Origin: Progne subis subis
Taxonomy: Eukaryota; Chordata; Aves; Passeriformes; Hirundinidae
Length of the DNA: 64,000 nucleotides
Assembly: GCA_022316685.1 (NCBI GenBank)
Contig: JAKJHU010000053.1
Coordinates: 3,031,636 to 3,095,635, forward strand
Reading direction: 5' to 3'
The first letter of the stretch is position 1; the number at the start of each line of letters is the position of its first letter. Positions 62,101 through 64,000 of the stretch are shown here, in pieces. The translations under genes and the position numbers were made by a program. A model generated the notes under the pieces. That model was not told the DNA's origin. It saw nothing but the letters and a program-made list of their open reading frames with translations, and made no database searches.

Positions 62101-64000
62101 GAAAACCTACATGGGGGAGGGAGGAGAGGATGGAAGCATCTCCTGGTGTTGAAAACTCTCCCCACTCAGGTCTTGTAATTCTTCAGAGGTGACTATCTAG
62201 CTGAAATACACCATAAACTAACCAAAACCCCTCTCCCTATAAGTACAATAATAAATTAAGAAGCCCCCAGGCTCTTGATGCACTCTCACACGCCAGGGCT
62301 GTCCCCTGCCAGGTGCACAACAGCCCTGTGCTCTCACCCTGTTTCTGTTCTGCATTTCTTCCATGTCAGTGGCCGTGCAATAGGTAGTGTAAACCTCTGC
62401 AATCAACATCAACAGAAGTGAAAGAATTAGCTGTAAAATGACTTACGGAGTAGCCTCTTCCTGAAAGCGATTGAGCAGAACTCTGTGGGAGGAAACAATA
62501 TGCCACAGTAAGTAATGCAAGAGATTCTGTGTAATGTAAGATAAGAATCATTTTGCGATTCCCTCCCCCAGCCCAGTATTCCTTAGAGGAAAACTCCACA
62601 ACCTCAAATGATCTCCTGATATTCTGTGTGCTGTCACAGCAGTAACAGCCAGAGAGCACTTCCAGGTGAGGGCTCTGGGGCTATTTCAGACAGGGTTTCA
62701 AAAGCCAGAGCAGGGCTTCGACAGCTCCTCTCGACCAAGGTAAAAGCTCTCAGCGTGGGACACGTCTTCACAGCAGCAGGACACACACTTTGAACCATCC
62801 CTCTTCAGGACGTGACAGCACCTTCCTGGGAACAGCACGCGCACGGAAGGATGCTCTCCAGAATCAGGCTTGCACATTGTGCCTCATCGACTCCAACTCT
62901 CAATCGTGTAATCAAATATCCCACTTTCTATTCCCCTCTACGAATCTGTGAGCCTCCAGCCTTCATTGCTGCACCATTACCATATGACAACTCTATCTGA
63001 AATAACAATAGCAGCAAAGCACTAATTTATCATCTCTCAGAGCTTTAATAAGCATTCTGTCCCTTTTGAATAAGTTAAATTACATTGTTTACTCCTGCTC
63101 TTCATTTCAGCTCCTCCTGCTCCTTTCTCTACCACATCCTTACCTCTTTCACATGCTGCCAAATCATTTGGTTCTTTTCCTTCTCATTACACCAGCTCCA
63201 GTCACTTGGATCCCTTTCCCCTCTCTCGACCAAAGGGTTTTGCTGGCAATGGCTTTCTCAAAGCAGCTAAATGAATTCCACCTCTAGCTCCAGCTGCTGC
63301 TATACGCCTTCTTTTCGGAAATTAAAAAGGAGCCAGGAACACACAACACCACGTAACCCAGCAAGTACTCTGCAGGCCAATTTCCAAGTGTGATTTATAA
63401 TCATGATGCCCTCACTCCATGATTTTATTAAACAAGATCCAGGGAGTCTTAGCAGTCCTGTTTCTAAGACTGATGTTGTAGTGGGTACCAAAAATACCCA
63501 ATTGTTGCAGGCTGATCTTGAGGATTGTTTTGTCTTTTTGCAGCAGTGCCAGAAGTTATCACGTTACTAAATCAGCACAGCACAATACCCCAAAGAGACT
63601 GATGCAAACTGATTGCAAATACTTGTAATTTTTCACCAGCAAGATAACAATCCCTTTGTACTAGCAGTTTGAAAACCTTTTGATCAGAGGATACATAGAT
63701 ATACACAGAAACCTTCTCCAGACTCCTGCTCTCAGTGGAAAGCGCAATTGTCTTGTTGCTCTGCCCACACAAGCTCTGTGCCACTGGTTTGCACCTGCCT
63801 CTGACACCACACAGGCAATTCTCCAGCCAAGTGCCCATGGAGGAAAGCTCCCAAAGCAGAGACCAGAGCAAAGTCCTGCAATTATGTGGGTGTGGGAGGA
63901 GGGCTCCCTGTTAACCCTCTCAACCAGCTGGCACAAGAATGAAGGTGCCAGACGGAAGGAAGGATGTGACCCAGCTCTTACACATGTGACTGGGTGCCAG
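62101..64000. other. Non-coding stretch, no gene recognised
   Basis: Mixed composition, short frames only. The part around 62.99-63.10 kb (CACTAATTTATCATCTCTCA, CTTTAATAAGCATTCTG) is weakly CNE-like. No gene, RNA or element is recognised up to the window edge. Confidence 0.6.

Noticed and set aside
1..64000. Bacterial or viral systems, CRISPR arrays, tRNA or rRNA genes
   Set aside because: No regularly spaced repeats, no tRNA-like A/B-box arrangement, no rRNA-like sequence, and no gene-dense organisation.

Overview
This 64 kb window reads as non-coding vertebrate nuclear DNA, most likely from a bird. The strongest clue is a CR1-type LINE 3' fragment on the minus strand near 15.19-15.31 kb. 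Its conceptual peptide keeps the familiar end of the CR1 reverse-transcriptase ORF (RVARHWNRVPR, then SLEVSKSGLDG). Several older, decayed amniote-type repeats (about 29.6, 31.1, 36.1 and 59.5 kb) fit this. I recognise no Alu, L1 or other mammal-specific repeat. There is no operon structure, no rRNA or tRNA gene, no CRISPR array, and no protein-coding gene or exon that I can recognise. The open frames are short, overlap on both strands, and match no family I know.

What the sequence appears to hold is a regulatory landscape: an intergenic gene desert, or a long intron, of a developmental gene. AT-rich blocks with homeodomain (TAAT/ATTA), PBX/MEIS, POU-like and TCF-like words and sparse intact CpGs recur from end to end. 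They look like conserved non-coding elements (CNEs), but conservation cannot be measured from one sequence, so those calls are tentative. The densest runs are about 22.5-24.2 kb, 26.9-30.4 kb, 37.9-45.9 kb and 49.9-51.9 kb.

Layout: 1-15 kb, AT-rich non-coding DNA with CNE-like blocks at 1.15, 2.4, 3.6, 6.2 and 8.6 kb, plus simple A/T tracts. 15.2 kb, the CR1 fragment. 15.3-22.5 kb, mostly featureless, with one CNE-like block at 20.1 kb. 22.5-30.4 kb, a dense CNE-like stretch containing a small, very CpG-rich patch at 28.0 kb. 31-37.6 kb, ordinary sequence with ancient repeat remnants and one CNE-like block at 34.1 kb. 37.9-45.9 kb, a second dense stretch centred on a short orphan CpG island (44.53-44.93 kb) preceded by a G9/polypurine tract. 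46-52 kb, two copies of an identical 16-bp MEIS/TGIF-type palindrome, a 138-bp tract made only of A and C, and CNE-like blocks. 52-64 kb, mostly ordinary, with CNE-like blocks at 56.6, 61.0 and 62.0 kb.

The most useful leads are the CpG island with its flanks, the isolated CpG patch at 28.0 kb, the repeated short regulatory words, and the ancient repeats as possible exapted elements. I found no sign of a novel protein-coding system.
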